64,000 nt of DNA from Treponema sp. UBA3813 (GCA_002368605.1 DFEB01000078.1:1028-65027); one strand, 5' to 3'. Shown: positions 15,139-23,090, counted from the stretch's first letter. Program-made: numbers and translations. The notes: generated by a model not told the origin, from the sequence alone.

Positions 15139-15660
15139 TTACTTCTGCTTTGCCAGCAAGTCGTCGATGATTTTCTGCCAGTCTTTTTGGCTTCTGGCTC
15201 CCAAGTAGACCTGGCCGATGATTTTGCCATCTTTGTCTACAAAAATTGTTGCTGGAACGGCCTGAATATTGCGCAAAAGTCCGTTCATCATATCTTTGCT
15301 GGGAATGATGTGAGTGTAATTCGCCCCGGTTTTTGCGATGATTTCTTCACCGTCAGCTTTTGGCTTCGGGAGAATATTTCCCATGCGGTCAACGATGTCG
15401 ATAGGAATCCCCACCACTTCAACGCCCTTTGACTTGTTGGCTTCGTTGAGTTTTGCAAGGTCAGGCATTTCTTTAATGCAGGGCGGACAGAAAGTTCCCC
15501 AGATGTTGACCATGGTGATTTTGTTTTTTGCGAAAATTTCGCTTGTAATGGCTGTGCCATTCATGTCTTTTGAAGTGAATGTGACTTTATCGCCGGCTTT
15601 TTGTGCAAAAGAGAGAGTCGCGACAGAAAGTAAAGCGAGAATTGTAAGAATCTTTTTCAT
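15139..15660 (-). CDS. TlpA/ResA-like thioredoxin, exported
   Basis: A 173-residue protein with a signal peptide (residues 1-19, ending LSFAQ) and a redoxin domain with the active-site motif NIWGTFCPPCIKEMP (CPPC). Later come VVGIPIDIVD and IQAVPATIFVDKDGKIIG, where the cis-Pro loop (VPAT) lies. TlpA/ResA proteins reduce or oxidise disulfides of extracytoplasmic proteins. The start at 15660 has GGAGGAGG upstream and gives a proper signal peptide; an ATG five codons upstream lies in that site. It is the first gene of the operon with the CxxC microprotein and the NapH-like ferredoxin, an arrangement that suggests a dedicated electron supply. Confidence 0.88.
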   Translation of the reverse strand: MKKILTILALLSVATLSFAQKAGDKVTFTSKDMNGTAITSEIFAKNKITMVNIWGTFCPPCIKEMPDLAKLNEANKSKGVEVVGIPIDIVDRMGNILPKPKADGEEIIAKTGANYTHIIPSKDMMNGLLRNIQAVPATIFVDKDGKIIGQVYLGARSQKDWQKIIDDLLAKQK

Positions 15661-15768
15661 AGTGTCCTCCTCCAAGAGTAGCTTTTGTTTTCATTATAAC
15701 TATAGCACATTCTCTGGTAGAAGACCTTAAAAAAAGATTAACGAAAGATGAAAAAAAAATTCAGATTT

Positions 15769-16194
15769 CTATTTTTGTTGAGATTGGCAAAGAGATGTCA
15801 GAAGTTCATGAAAAGTCGGGTATTCTTTTTTTATCATGACGATTTTGCCTTCTGCATTTACGAAACAATGTTCACTGTTGCCTTCACATACAGATTCACC
15901 ATTTTCATTTTGCATAGAGTATTTGAGTTTAAGTTTGATACCACTGTATTCTTCAACAGCAACGGAGATTGTAACTGTGTCAGAAAATGTAGTGCTATGT
16001 TTGTATCTGCAACTTACTCCGACAACAGGAGAGATAATTCCTTCAGATTCGAGGCGTGCATAATCCCAGCCAATTTGCTTCAAAAAATCAACGCGGGCTT
16101 CTTCCATCCAGCGTACATAATTTGAATGGTGGGTAATTCCCATTTTGTCTGTTTCGTAATATTGAACTGTGTGTTTGTATGCTTTGACTTCCAT
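15769..16194 (-). CDS. Acyl-CoA thioesterase (YbgC/4HBT family)
   Basis: A 141-residue hot-dog-fold protein with the YbgC-type active-site stretch YYETDKMGITHHSNYVRWME (catalytic Asp, with the His/Asn helix) near the N-terminus and EGNSEHCFVN in the C-terminal half. These cytoplasmic enzymes hydrolyse acyl-CoA or acyl-ACP thioesters; the chain length is not readable. The size is standard. It is a single gene, divergent from cobS with 36 bases between the two starts. No partner gene of the Tol-Pal system, which YbgC accompanies in proteobacteria, is nearby. Confidence 0.85.
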   Translation of the reverse strand: MEVKAYKHTVQYYETDKMGITHHSNYVRWMEEARVDFLKQIGWDYARLESEGIISPVVGVSCRYKHSTTFSDTVTISVAVEEYSGIKLKLKYSMQNENGESVCEGNSEHCFVNAEGKIVMIKKEYPTFHELLTSLCQSQQK

Positions 16195-16230
16195 TTTTTT
16201 ATTTTATCACATACTATTAAGATATAAAAT

Positions 16231-17058
16231 ATGACTTTCATAAAATCGATGATTTTGGCTTTCTCAACCTTCTCTTCCCTTCCCGCTCCCAGAGTTGAAT
16301 GGAACGAAAAAAACATGCGCTATATGATGTGCGCTTTTCCCCTCGTGGGGCTTGTGATTGCGGTTTTCTGGCTTGCTTGGTTTGTTTTCGGGATTCAGCT
16401 GCTTTTTGTCTGGCAGCGAACGATTTCCCTTCATTTGATTGCCCTTGGCTTCACTTTGATTCCTGTTTTCATCAGCGGGGGGATTCACCTCGACGGTTTT
16501 ATGGACACTTGCGATGCTTTGGCAAGTCACGCCAGTCGTGAAAAAAAGCTTGAGATTTTAAAAGACAGTCATTCCGGGGCTTTTGCAGTTTTGGCTTGTG
16601 TTATTTATTTTCTTTCTTATTATGTTCTTTCTTATGAAATCTGTGATTACTTTTTCGGCTCGGCTTCTTCTCACCGATTCGTAAATTTTTTCGTCCGCCT
16701 TATGAATTTTCTCCCGATTGTGAGTATTTTTATCATCAGCAGGCTTTTAAGCGCATTTGCCGTTGCCACTTTTCCCATTGCGAAAAACAGCGGTCTTGTC
16801 CACACATTCGCCTCTGCAAGCGCAAAAAGATTCACGGCGCTTTGGTGCTACATTTTCTTTTTATTGATTTCACTCGTTCTGATTTATTTTTACAGATTTT
16901 TGGGAATCGCTTTGGTGGGGGCAAGTCTTTCAGTTTTCTGCTTTTACTTCGTCGTCGCCGTAAAAAACTTTGGCGGAATCACCGGAGACACGGCAGGCTG
17001 GTTCGTTCAAATGTGCGAGATTCTCGGACTTGTCGTTTTAGTGATTTCAAATTGCTAA
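16231..17058 (+). CDS. cobS: Adenosylcobinamide-GDP ribazoletransferase (cobalamin synthase)
   Basis: A 275-residue polytopic membrane protein with CobS motifs: AFSTFSSLPAP at the start, SGGIHLDGFMDTCDALASHA (Asp-rich Mg-binding stretch), ILKDSHSGAFAV, and near the C-terminus FGGITGDTAGWFVQMCE. CobS joins adenosylcobinamide-GDP and alpha-ribazole (phosphate) in the last steps of cobalamin assembly. No other cobalamin gene is within the window, so this is either a scattered salvage gene or part of a dispersed pathway. No clear ribosome-binding site precedes the ATG; a TATAAA lies only 3 bases before it, so a very short leader is possible. The family call is firm. Confidence 0.9.
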   Translation: MTFIKSMILAFSTFSSLPAPRVEWNEKNMRYMMCAFPLVGLVIAVFWLAWFVFGIQLLFVWQRTISLHLIALGFTLIPVFISGGIHLDGFMDTCDALASHASREKKLEILKDSHSGAFAVLACVIYFLSYYVLSYEICDYFFGSASSHRFVNFFVRLMNFLPIVSIFIISRLLSAFAVATFPIAKNSGLVHTFASASAKRFTALWCYIFFLLISLVLIYFYRFLGIALVGASLSVFCFYFVVAVKNFGGITGDTAGWFVQMCEILGLVVLVISNC

Positions 17059-17118
17059 TTGAAAAAAATCTTCTATAGTGATACTCTTTTTTCATTGAGC
17101 TTTAAGCGAGGTAAAAAA

Positions 17119-18141
17119 ATGGCGAAAGATTTGGATTGGGCAAATTTGCCTTTCGGTTACATGGAAACTACAAAAAGTTTCGTTGCAAATTGGAAAAACG
17201 GTGCGTGGGACGAGGGAACTCTCACCAGCGACCACACAATCACAATGTCAGAATGTGCTGGCGTCTTGCAGTACGCTCAGACTTGTTTTGAAGGCCTCAA
17301 AGCCTACACCACCGCAGACGGAAAAATCGTCACATTCCGCCCTGATTTAAACGCTGACCGCATGAAGGATTCTTGCGAGCGTTTGGAAATGCCAGTCTTC
17401 CCAAAAGACCGCTGGATTAAAGCCGTCATCGACACAATCAAAGCAAATATCGACTGGGTTCCGCCTTACGGAAGCGGAGCAACTCTTTACATCCGTCCAT
17501 ATATGTTCGGTTCAAGCGCAGTTATCGGCGTTAAACCGGCAGACGAATATCAGTTCCGCATTCTTGTTACACCGGTCGGCCCATATTTCAAGGGCGGCGT
17601 AAAACCAATCACAGTGCGCATCTCTGACCTTGACCGCGCGGCTCCCCACGGAACCGGCGACATCAAGGCTGGTCTCAACTACGCAATGAGCCTTTACAAC
17701 ATCGTTGACGCTCACAAAAAAGGCTTCGCCGAGAACATCTACACAGACCCGGCAACACACACTTATATAGAAGAAACTGGCGGCGCAAACATCCTTTTCG
17801 TCACAAAAGACGGAAAACTGGTCACTCCGAAGTCAAACAGCATTTTGCCGTCAATCACTCGCCGCTCCCTTATTCAGGTTGCAAAAGACTATCTCCACAT
17901 CGAAGTCGAGGAGCGAAAGGTCAACAAGAGCGAGCTTAAAGACTTCGTGGAAATCGGTCTCTGCGGCACCGCTGCTGTAATCAGCCCAATCGGCTGCATC
18001 GATGACCACGGCACAAAAATCAATGTCCCAAGCGGCATGGATGAAATCGGCCCTGTCCTCAAAAAACTCCGCGAAACTCTCACGGGCATCCAGATGGGCA
18101 CCGAAAAAGCTCCTGAAGGCTGGATTTACGAAATAAAGTAA
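17119..18141 (+). CDS. ilvE: Branched-chain amino acid aminotransferase
   Basis: A 340-residue class IV PLP aminotransferase. Visible elements are QTCFEGLKAY, FRPDLNADRM, LYIRPYMFG, the PLP-Lys region GDIKAGLNYAMSLYNIVDAH, YIEETGGANILFV and GLCGTAAVISPIG, in the order of the long (BCAT type II) enzymes. It interconverts Leu, Ile and Val with their 2-keto acids using 2-oxoglutarate. The ATG at 17119 is selected over an upstream in-frame ATG at 17059 because GAGGT precedes it and family members start at MAKDLDWANL-like sequences. The stop overlaps the ATG of the TSCPD gene by one base, so the two are coupled. Confidence 0.92.
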   Translation: MAKDLDWANLPFGYMETTKSFVANWKNGAWDEGTLTSDHTITMSECAGVLQYAQTCFEGLKAYTTADGKIVTFRPDLNADRMKDSCERLEMPVFPKDRWIKAVIDTIKANIDWVPPYGSGATLYIRPYMFGSSAVIGVKPADEYQFRILVTPVGPYFKGGVKPITVRISDLDRAAPHGTGDIKAGLNYAMSLYNIVDAHKKGFAENIYTDPATHTYIEETGGANILFVTKDGKLVTPKSNSILPSITRRSLIQVAKDYLHIEVEERKVNKSELKDFVEIGLCGTAAVISPIGCIDDHGTKINVPSGMDEIGPVLKKLRETLTGIQMGTEKAPEGWIYEIK

Positions 18142-18383
18142 TGGAAATTACTTACAAAACAAGCGGCACCTGCGCTCGCCTAATTCACTTTGAGCGCGAT
18201 GCCGAAAATCGCATTCACAACATCTCTTTTGAAGGCGGCTGCAACGGCAATCTCAAGGCAATCGCCAAGCTCTGCGAAGGCATGAAGGCCGAAGAAATCA
18301 ACGCGAAGCTTTTGGGAAATCTCTGCGGCAACAAGCCGACTTCCTGCGCCGACCAGCTGGCAAAAGCCGTAATGACTGCATAG
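18141..18383 (+). CDS. TSCPD-domain small protein (TIGR03905 type)
   Basis: An 80-residue protein with TCARLIHFE, FEGGCNGNLKAIAKLCEGM and CGNKPTSCADQLAKAV: the four-cysteine arrangement and the TSCxDQ ending of the TIGR03905 TSCPD family. The same cysteine-rich unit is found at the C-terminus of some vitamin B12-dependent ribonucleotide reductases, where it is thought to bind a metal. The free-standing form has no assigned function. Its ATG overlaps the ilvE stop by one base. Confidence 0.85.
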   Translation: MEITYKTSGTCARLIHFERDAENRIHNISFEGGCNGNLKAIAKLCEGMKAEEINAKLLGNLCGNKPTSCADQLAKAVMTA

Positions 18384-18417
18384 CGTCTTCTATGGCATTC
18401 TTAGAATTTTCGCACCA

Positions 18418-18846
18418 ATGAAAGATTTCTACAGAACTAAATCCCTTGCAGAGCTGACACCCGAAGAATGGGAATCCCTCTGCGACGGATGCGGCCGCTG
18501 CTGTTACCGGAAGTACATCACAGGCTACGGAAAGCGGGAAAAGACACATTACACCCGCGTGGCCTGTGACCTGCTGGACCTAAAGACCGGAAAGTGCCGC
18601 GACTACGAGAACCGCTTCAAAATCATCAAAGATTGTCTCCAGCTCACCAAAAACAATGTCTCCCAATTCGACTGGCTCCCTGAAACTTGCGCCTACCGCC
18701 TTGTCCACGAAGGAAAGCCACTTCCCGACTGGCATCCCCTGATTTCTGGCCGCAAAGAAAGCGTGGGTGAAGCGGGAATCTTGATTCAGAATGGAATCCA
18801 CGAGCACGAAGTGGACGAATGTGACTGGGACGAATACGAGATTTGA
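18418..18846 (+). CDS. YcgN/UPF0260-family cysteine-cluster protein
   Basis: A 142-residue protein that carries CDGCGRCCYRKYI near the N-terminus, then ACDLLDLKTGKCRDYENRF, CLQLT and LPETCAYRLV, followed by GKPLPDWHPLISG. This is the YcgN (UPF0260) signature, a relative of the YkgJ-type Fe-S or zinc cysteine-cluster proteins. Metal binding is likely; no reaction is known. It lies 34 bases after the TSCPD gene, another cysteine-rich protein, so a common transcript is possible. No strong ribosome-binding site precedes the ATG. The length is normal for the family. Confidence 0.85.
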   Translation: MKDFYRTKSLAELTPEEWESLCDGCGRCCYRKYITGYGKREKTHYTRVACDLLDLKTGKCRDYENRFKIIKDCLQLTKNNVSQFDWLPETCAYRLVHEGKPLPDWHPLISGRKESVGEAGILIQNGIHEHEVDECDWDEYEI

Positions 18847-18912
18847 AAAAGCAAAAACACTTGAAATTTCTGCACTTTTTGTGGTGAATTATTTTTCATC
18901 CCGCTCGCGATT

Positions 18913-19224
18913 CTATTTCCGAATCTTTTCCTTCAATTTAATTCCCAATTTTTCAAGCTCCTCGTCAATCACTGAGTCAATTCTGGCAAAAAGGCTGTCA
19001 TCGCCTGAGAATTCTTGCGCCGTGTAAAAGAAACTTGCTGGCGTTGTATTAAAAATGACACAAAGCGCGTCCAGAAGTTCTGCCGTCACAAAAGATTTTC
19101 CGTTTTCTATGCGGCTGAGATGTGTCGGGATAATATCTAATTTTTCAGCCAGTTCTTCCTGTGTCAGTTTTCTTAGTTTTCTGAAATGCTTTAGATTCTC
19201 GCCAAAAATTTCTTTTACATTCAT
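18913..19224 (-). CDS. XRE-family transcriptional regulator
   Basis: A 103-residue protein. Residues 8-65 form a Cro/C1 helix-turn-helix: NLKHFRKLRKLTQEELAEKL, then IIPTHLSRIENGKSFVTAELLDALC. A charged C-terminal helical tail (EELEKLGIKLKEKIRK) follows. It is transcribed divergently from the unknown gene at 19393, and the space between carries related palindromes of the form GCATTTNATGC around a promoter, which are likely its binding sites. Autoregulation and repression of the neighbouring accessory genes are inferred from this layout. Confidence 0.82.
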   Translation of the reverse strand: MNVKEIFGENLKHFRKLRKLTQEELAEKLDIIPTHLSRIENGKSFVTAELLDALCVIFNTTPASFFYTAQEFSGDDSLFARIDSVIDEELEKLGIKLKEKIRK

Positions 19225-19262
19225 ATAATGAGGATTTTATAGATTGAACTGATTACAAAACA

Positions 19263-19371
19263 TAGCACTTAATGAAAATATTCTTAACACTTTTGGCATT
19301 TAATGCCAAATTTCGCTTGATTTATTGATTTTTAATGTTATAATTTTTGAGAAACAAAGCATTTTATGCTA
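19263..19371. promoter_or_regulatory. Promoter flanked by GCATTTNATGC operators
   Basis: TTGATT (19317), a 16-base spacer and TATAAT (19339-19344) point to the gene at 19393. TTGGCATTTAATGCCAA (19293-19309, perfect palindrome) lies just upstream and AGCATTTTATGCT (19358-19370) just downstream near the start site. A half-conserved copy, TAGCACTTAATGA, lies at 19263-19275. Binding by the XRE protein is inferred. Confidence 0.6.
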
Positions 19372-19392
19372 AGTTTAAGGAGGAATTTTACT

Positions 19393-19824
19393 ATGCGAAA
19401 AATTATTACCGTATCATCAGATGATGTAGAATCAAGAACTTCAGCCTTAAAGATTCTGTCATCATTGTTTTCTGAGACTTCTGAATTTGAAGAAATTTGG
19501 CGTGACTGGGGTACTGACAGTTGGGGCTGGTTTAAAATCAATGGCATCACGATTTTTGTAAGCACAACAGGTTCTGATGCAGCATCTTTCAAAAAGAATA
19601 TCGAGTATATACAGAAATACGACTGTTCAATAGGTGTAATGGCAGCTCCAAAATCAGCGGCAGCAGCTACAGATGAAATAGAAATTGAGCACTTCGATAT
19701 GGATAAATATAAAAAATCAATAAAAAATTCCGCGAAGGATAGCACTGAAGCAAAAAACAGAATTGTTGCGTCCGCACTTTTCACAAAAATATGTTGTGAC
19801 TATGGTGTAATTCCTGTTGTATAA
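19393..19824 (+). CDS. Hypothetical protein, 143 residues
   Basis: No family is recognised. The predicted protein is soluble and mixed alpha/beta, without signal peptide or membrane segment. It has FEEIWRDWGTDSWGWFKING, an aromatic-rich stretch, near residues 36-55 and an Ala-rich linker (MAAPKSAAAATDE) near residue 85, then a helical C-terminal part. The start is clear: AAGGAGG 9 bases before the ATG. It is the first gene downstream of the operator-flanked promoter, followed after 55 bases by two lipoprotein genes and a SAM-domain membrane protein, all in one direction. Control by the divergent XRE regulator is likely. Confidence 0.6.
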   Translation: MRKIITVSSDDVESRTSALKILSSLFSETSEFEEIWRDWGTDSWGWFKINGITIFVSTTGSDAASFKKNIEYIQKYDCSIGVMAAPKSAAAATDEIEIEHFDMDKYKKSIKNSAKDSTEAKNRIVASALFTKICCDYGVIPVV

Positions 19825-19879
19825 AGAAGGCATAAGAGAATAATTGAATGGATTTTATCCTTTTGTTTAGGAGAAAATA

Positions 19880-20719
19880 ATGATGAATAAAACAATAATT
19901 ATAATTTTTTCATTTTTCTGTTTTGTTTTAGCAGGATGTAGCTGTTCACCAACACTTACAGCAAATGGAATTACCGTTCCTTTAGAAAAAGCAGAGGAGC
20001 TTGTAAAAACAATAAAAGAAGATTCTGAAGTCATAGTAAAAGGAACTGTAACAAAAGAAGATTTGGAAGAAATTGCAAATGCTTTTTATGTACCTATGGG
20101 TATTCCAGATCCAACGGTGTTAAGGTACTTCCTTCCAAAAAATGTGAAAATTGTTTTGAATTTATCAAATGCAAAAGGAATTAGAGAAATAAGCGATGAA
20201 TTTAGCGAGCTCTATAATCTAAAAAAAATAATTTTGCCGTTGGGTATCAAAAAATTAGGAAAAGGTTTTAATATGGGTACAGATGTTAAAAAGTTCATAG
20301 TTCCTTCGTCTGTGACAGAAATTAATAACGAGTTTGCACCTTGGAATCAGGAACTCAAATTTATAGAAGTTTCAGAAAAAAATAAAAATTACAGTAGCTA
20401 TGACGGAGTATTATATAGCAAGGATATGCAGATATTGATTTGTTGTCCTGCTAGCCACAGTAGAGAACTAAAAATACATGATGGTACAAAAACAATTTGT
20501 ACAGGAGCTTTTTTTGGTTGTAAAAATTTAGAAGATGTAATAGTTCCTGAATCGGTGACGAAAATTGAACAAAGTGCATTTTTTAATTGTAATAATCTCA
20601 GAAGCGTTACACTTCCATCAAGCATTCAGTTAACTGAAGACAACCTTTCAAATATTTTTTATGAATGTGAACGGCTTTCCACTATTTATTACGATGGTGA
20701 AACTTATAAATGGGAATAG
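19880..20719 (+). CDS. Lipoprotein with BspA-like leucine-rich repeats
   Basis: A 279-residue protein. The signal peptide ends in a lipobox-like LAGC (Cys near residue 20). The C-terminal two thirds carry LRR_5/BspA-type repeats: CKNLEDVIVPESVTKIEQSAF, CNNLRSVTLPSSIQ and earlier degenerate copies (LKKIILPLGIKKLGKGF; VKKFIVPSSVTEIN). BspA-type repeats mediate surface binding in oral and gut spirochaetes and Bacteroidetes; the partner here is unknown. The repeat number is low, about five to six. AGGAG precedes the first ATG. It lies 22 bases before the next lipoprotein gene and is probably part of the same transcript. Confidence 0.75.
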   Translation: MMNKTIIIIFSFFCFVLAGCSCSPTLTANGITVPLEKAEELVKTIKEDSEVIVKGTVTKEDLEEIANAFYVPMGIPDPTVLRYFLPKNVKIVLNLSNAKGIREISDEFSELYNLKKIILPLGIKKLGKGFNMGTDVKKFIVPSSVTEINNEFAPWNQELKFIEVSEKNKNYSSYDGVLYSKDMQILICCPASHSRELKIHDGTKTICTGAFFGCKNLEDVIVPESVTKIEQSAFFNCNNLRSVTLPSSIQLTEDNLSNIFYECERLSTIYYDGETYKWE

Positions 20720-20741
20720 TAAAGCAAATTTAGGTGTTATT

Positions 20742-21875
20742 ATGAAACATTTAGCTTTTGCAATATGTGGTATTTTTATTCTTCTGCATCTTTCCTGTGA
20801 GAGTGAGCAAAGTAAACATGAAAAAATATCTGAACAATTACTGGAACAGGCAAATGAGGGGGATCTTTGGCTTTTATATGATGATTTGCTTGGTTATTTT
20901 GAAAAAGATGAAAATTACGCTTTTGTTAAAGAAGAGAATGGTTTTCGGTTAAAAAATGAACCTATAAAACATGTGATGTTAAGCCTTTATGATTTCCACA
21001 AGAAAAATCATCTTCCCATATTGCAAGATCAGGAGCATCCTGAAAATGCTGAAAACTGGTTTTACTTTTACAATTTGTTGCTCCAAAATGAAGATACTTT
21101 GTCAGAAGAACAAATTGAACACTATGATTCATTAACTACAGAATGTGATTATTGCCGTCTAGCATTTAAAAACAATTTAGATATAGCTTGGCCGGAAATA
21201 ACATATGATTTGATAAATAATTTTCCTAAACTAAAAGAAGAAGCTCTTTATAATATTAACCGCTTAAACGCAGCAAAAGAAAAAGCAGATGCGGAAGAGG
21301 CAGAAAGACGGAGAATCGAAGCTAGTAGATTGACTGGAGTACAAGATTACAAATTTGGTATGTCTAAAGCCGAAGTGAAAAAAAAATGGAGTAAAGCCCA
21401 TGAAAAAGAATGGGTGCCGGAATTAAAAATAGTCGACATAGGTATATTAGGTTCTGAACCGTATATTGCAGAAGTTTTAGTTGGTAACTCGATTTCCTAC
21501 GGACAAATTTCTTTTGATGCTGTTAGTTTTCTTTTTATTAATGACAAACTTTATAAAGTATATTTGATTTATGATGGAAATACTTACAATACAAATACAA
21601 TCGCTGCGATAAAATCATTGGTGAATTCTATTGTTTCGAAATATGAATTTAATGGCAGACCTGTCGATGGGTCTACTAATATAGGTCCCCTTAATATGTA
21701 CGGAAAAACTTACAAGAAATTTGATAAAACTGAAGTTTTTTACGGCAGTTCAGAACAAGGTTTCGGTGCTTATAGTGCACTTATTACTTTTGAAGATATA
21801 AAAATTAGGGAAAACAATTATAATCAAGCTTTACAAAAATACAAAGATAGTATGACCAATCGCAATGATTTTTAA
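20742..21875 (+). CDS. Putative lipoprotein, function unknown
   Basis: A 377-residue protein beginning MKHLAFAICGIFILLHLSC, a signal peptide with the Cys of a spirochaete-type lipobox at residue 19. The middle part is helical and acidic. A charged coiled-coil segment at about residues 182-200 (ALYNINRLNAAKEKADAEEA) precedes a C-terminal domain with VQDYKFGMSKAEVKKKW, a pattern seen at the start of small globular domains in other bacterial lipoproteins. The domain's function is not established. The start at 20742 is preferred to a longer in-frame start at 20661, which would overlap the previous gene and lack the signal peptide. Confidence 0.6.
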   Translation: MKHLAFAICGIFILLHLSCESEQSKHEKISEQLLEQANEGDLWLLYDDLLGYFEKDENYAFVKEENGFRLKNEPIKHVMLSLYDFHKKNHLPILQDQEHPENAENWFYFYNLLLQNEDTLSEEQIEHYDSLTTECDYCRLAFKNNLDIAWPEITYDLINNFPKLKEEALYNINRLNAAKEKADAEEAERRRIEASRLTGVQDYKFGMSKAEVKKKWSKAHEKEWVPELKIVDIGILGSEPYIAEVLVGNSISYGQISFDAVSFLFINDKLYKVYLIYDGNTYNTNTIAAIKSLVNSIVSKYEFNGRPVDGSTNIGPLNMYGKTYKKFDKTEVFYGSSEQGFGAYSALITFEDIKIRENNYNQALQKYKDSMTNRNDF

Positions 21876-21892
21876 CCTAGAGGACGAGGATA

Positions 21893-22261
21893 ATGAAAAA
21901 TTCTGATTCAAACAGCGCAAAGCTAAAATCTCTTCTTGTAAGCAATGGTCTTGAACACTGTATTCCGTTGCTTGAAGAGAAAAAACTGTTGGACAAATCG
22001 CTTCTTGCCAAAATGACAGAAAGCGACTATGAAAAAATCGGCATAACTGAAATCAGCGACCGAAAAAAATTGCTTACGCTATTCGGCAAAAAAGAAAAAG
22101 GCTGCCTGATTCCAATTCTGATTGTCATCGCTATAATTGCAGGTGTATTGATTTTACTTCATTATTTAGGCATATTGGGCTCGTTGGTCAAAATCGTGGA
22201 AGGCGCAGGTCTATTATTGCTTTTGGTTTTTATCCTTGCATGTGCTTTTTTGTTTAGTTGA
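21893..22261 (+). CDS. SAM-domain (sterile alpha motif) small membrane protein
   Basis: A 122-residue protein. Residues about 8-66 read as a SAM domain: LKSLLVSNGLEHCIPLLEEK, then LLAKMTESDYEKIGI and SDRKKLLTLFGKKEK, with the usual aspartate-leucine pattern before the last helix. Two hydrophobic segments follow (about 70-92 and 101-122), giving a cytoplasmic SAM domain on a membrane hairpin. SAM domains mediate protein oligomerisation or RNA binding and are uncommon in bacteria. AGAGGACGAGG precedes the ATG, 17 bases after the lipoprotein stop. A shared function with the two lipoproteins is inferred only from co-direction and tight spacing. Confidence 0.65.
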   Translation: MKNSDSNSAKLKSLLVSNGLEHCIPLLEEKKLLDKSLLAKMTESDYEKIGITEISDRKKLLTLFGKKEKGCLIPILIVIAIIAGVLILLHYLGILGSLVKIVEGAGLLLLLVFILACAFLFS

Positions 22262-22339
22262 CAGCTAGAGAAGGTAAAGTGGTCTGTACAGAAGGAGACA
22301 TGATTCTATTTAATTGAGTTATAAAAATTAAATCTATAA

Positions 22340-22906
22340 TCACTTCTCATACTGCACCACGCTTTCTCCAGTAGAGAGCGTGGTTTTTTCTTTTCGTAAC
22401 AATGTGTACTTAATCTGCCCGACAGTGTAATCTTTGTCAGTTTTGGGAAAGAACGAGCGACAGAAATAATTTTGGGCATGTTCCTTTTTGTCAAGAAAGA
22501 TGTACACATCATTGCCTTGAAAATCAGCAGACAAAAGAAATTCCGCAATTATCGTTGAAGTCGGATTATTTTGTGGGCGGTAACGGAATGTCAGATAATT
22601 GCTGTCGAGTAGTTCTTCAAGGTGAGAAAGTGGCTCAAAACGATTTTCGATTTCTTGAATGGATTTGCTTTGCTTGATTGTGTCGTAAGTGATTTTTCCG
22701 CTCAAAATTTTTCTGAAAACTTCGGTGCGGTTATCTCGGTGAATTCGCAAATCTTTTAGTTTTCCTAAGCCCATCAAGTGGTGGAAGTCGATTGCATTAA
22801 AGTTGATTTTCAAATCGATTTGATTGTTCTTGTGTGCAATAAGGATGCGATATTCCGTATTAATTAAGGACTCAAAAGTTTTTGCACATGCAAGAAGTTT
22901 ATCCAT
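22340..22906 (-). CDS. PBECR4-like putative nuclease-fold protein
   Basis: A 188-residue protein. The N-terminus, MDKLLACAKTFESLINTEY, followed by FNAIDFHHLMGLGKLKD, matches what I recall of the PBECR4 (phage-Barnase-EndoU-ColicinE5-RelE-like) domain, common in prophage and mobile regions. The later part, YIFLDKKEHAQNYFCRSFFP and GQIKYTLLRKEKTT, fits the same family. The ATG at 22906 has GGAGAG upstream; a longer frame from 22954 runs through the terminator of the upstream RNA and is rejected. No cognate immunity or antitoxin gene is next to it. Its RNase activity has not been shown for most members. Confidence 0.68.
   Translation of the reverse strand: MDKLLACAKTFESLINTEYRILIAHKNNQIDLKINFNAIDFHHLMGLGKLKDLRIHRDNRTEVFRKILSGKITYDTIKQSKSIQEIENRFEPLSHLEELLDSNYLTFRYRPQNNPTSTIIAEFLLSADFQGNDVYIFLDKKEHAQNYFCRSFFPKTDKDYTVGQIKYTLLRKEKTTLSTGESVVQYEK
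22357..22389 (+). terminator. Plus-strand terminator inside the PBECR4-like gene
   Basis: CCACGC and GCGTGG, extended by TTTCT/AGAGA pairing, form a hairpin followed by TTTTTT. It would end the accessory transcript coming from 19393-22261. It lies antisense to the last codons of the convergent PBECR4-like gene, so the coding sequence carries a terminator for its neighbour. Confidence 0.65.
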
Positions 22907-22917
22907 CAGCTCTCCGA

Positions 22918-23084
22918 CAAAAAAACCCGTCGCAAGGACGGGCTTAAGGGGCATTTTCTTTCGGTTTGCACCTACTCCAGGTTGAGGTTATTGCACAACC
23001 CCTACTGAAAGCTCTGCACAGCAAGGCTTCCTGGTACGCTGCTATGCTTCATCGCTTGGACGAACACACGAGTTGTCCGCCACT
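22918..23084 (-). ncRNA. Unidentified structured small RNA, about 165 nt
   Basis: The segment has a consensus promoter at 23091-23119 and ends in a strong intrinsic terminator (CCCGTC-CTTGC-GACGGG followed by seven T). No long frame lies in it. Hairpins readable 5' to 3' are GGACAAC/GTTCGTCC, GCATAGCA/TGCTGTGC, GGGGTT/AACCTC or the alternative GTTGTGCA/TGCAAAC, and AGGGG/CCCCT enclosing the last domain. It does not show the signatures of SRP RNA, tmRNA, RNase P or common riboswitches. It could also act as a leader for the PBECR4-like gene, but the terminator before that gene's ATG argues for a free transcript. Confidence 0.68.
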
Positions 23085-23090
23085 AAATAC

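Noticed and set aside
22907..22954. N-terminal extension of the PBECR4-like gene from an ATG at 22954
   Set aside because: The extra codons lie in the terminator hairpin and T tract of the small RNA, and the ATG at 22906 has its own ribosome-binding site.
22918..23084. Assignment of the small RNA to SRP RNA, tmRNA or RNase P
   Set aside because: The GGAAGG apical loop with GAGCAGC, a tRNA-like end with tag frame, and the GAGGAAAGTCC core were looked for and not seen. 6S remains open.
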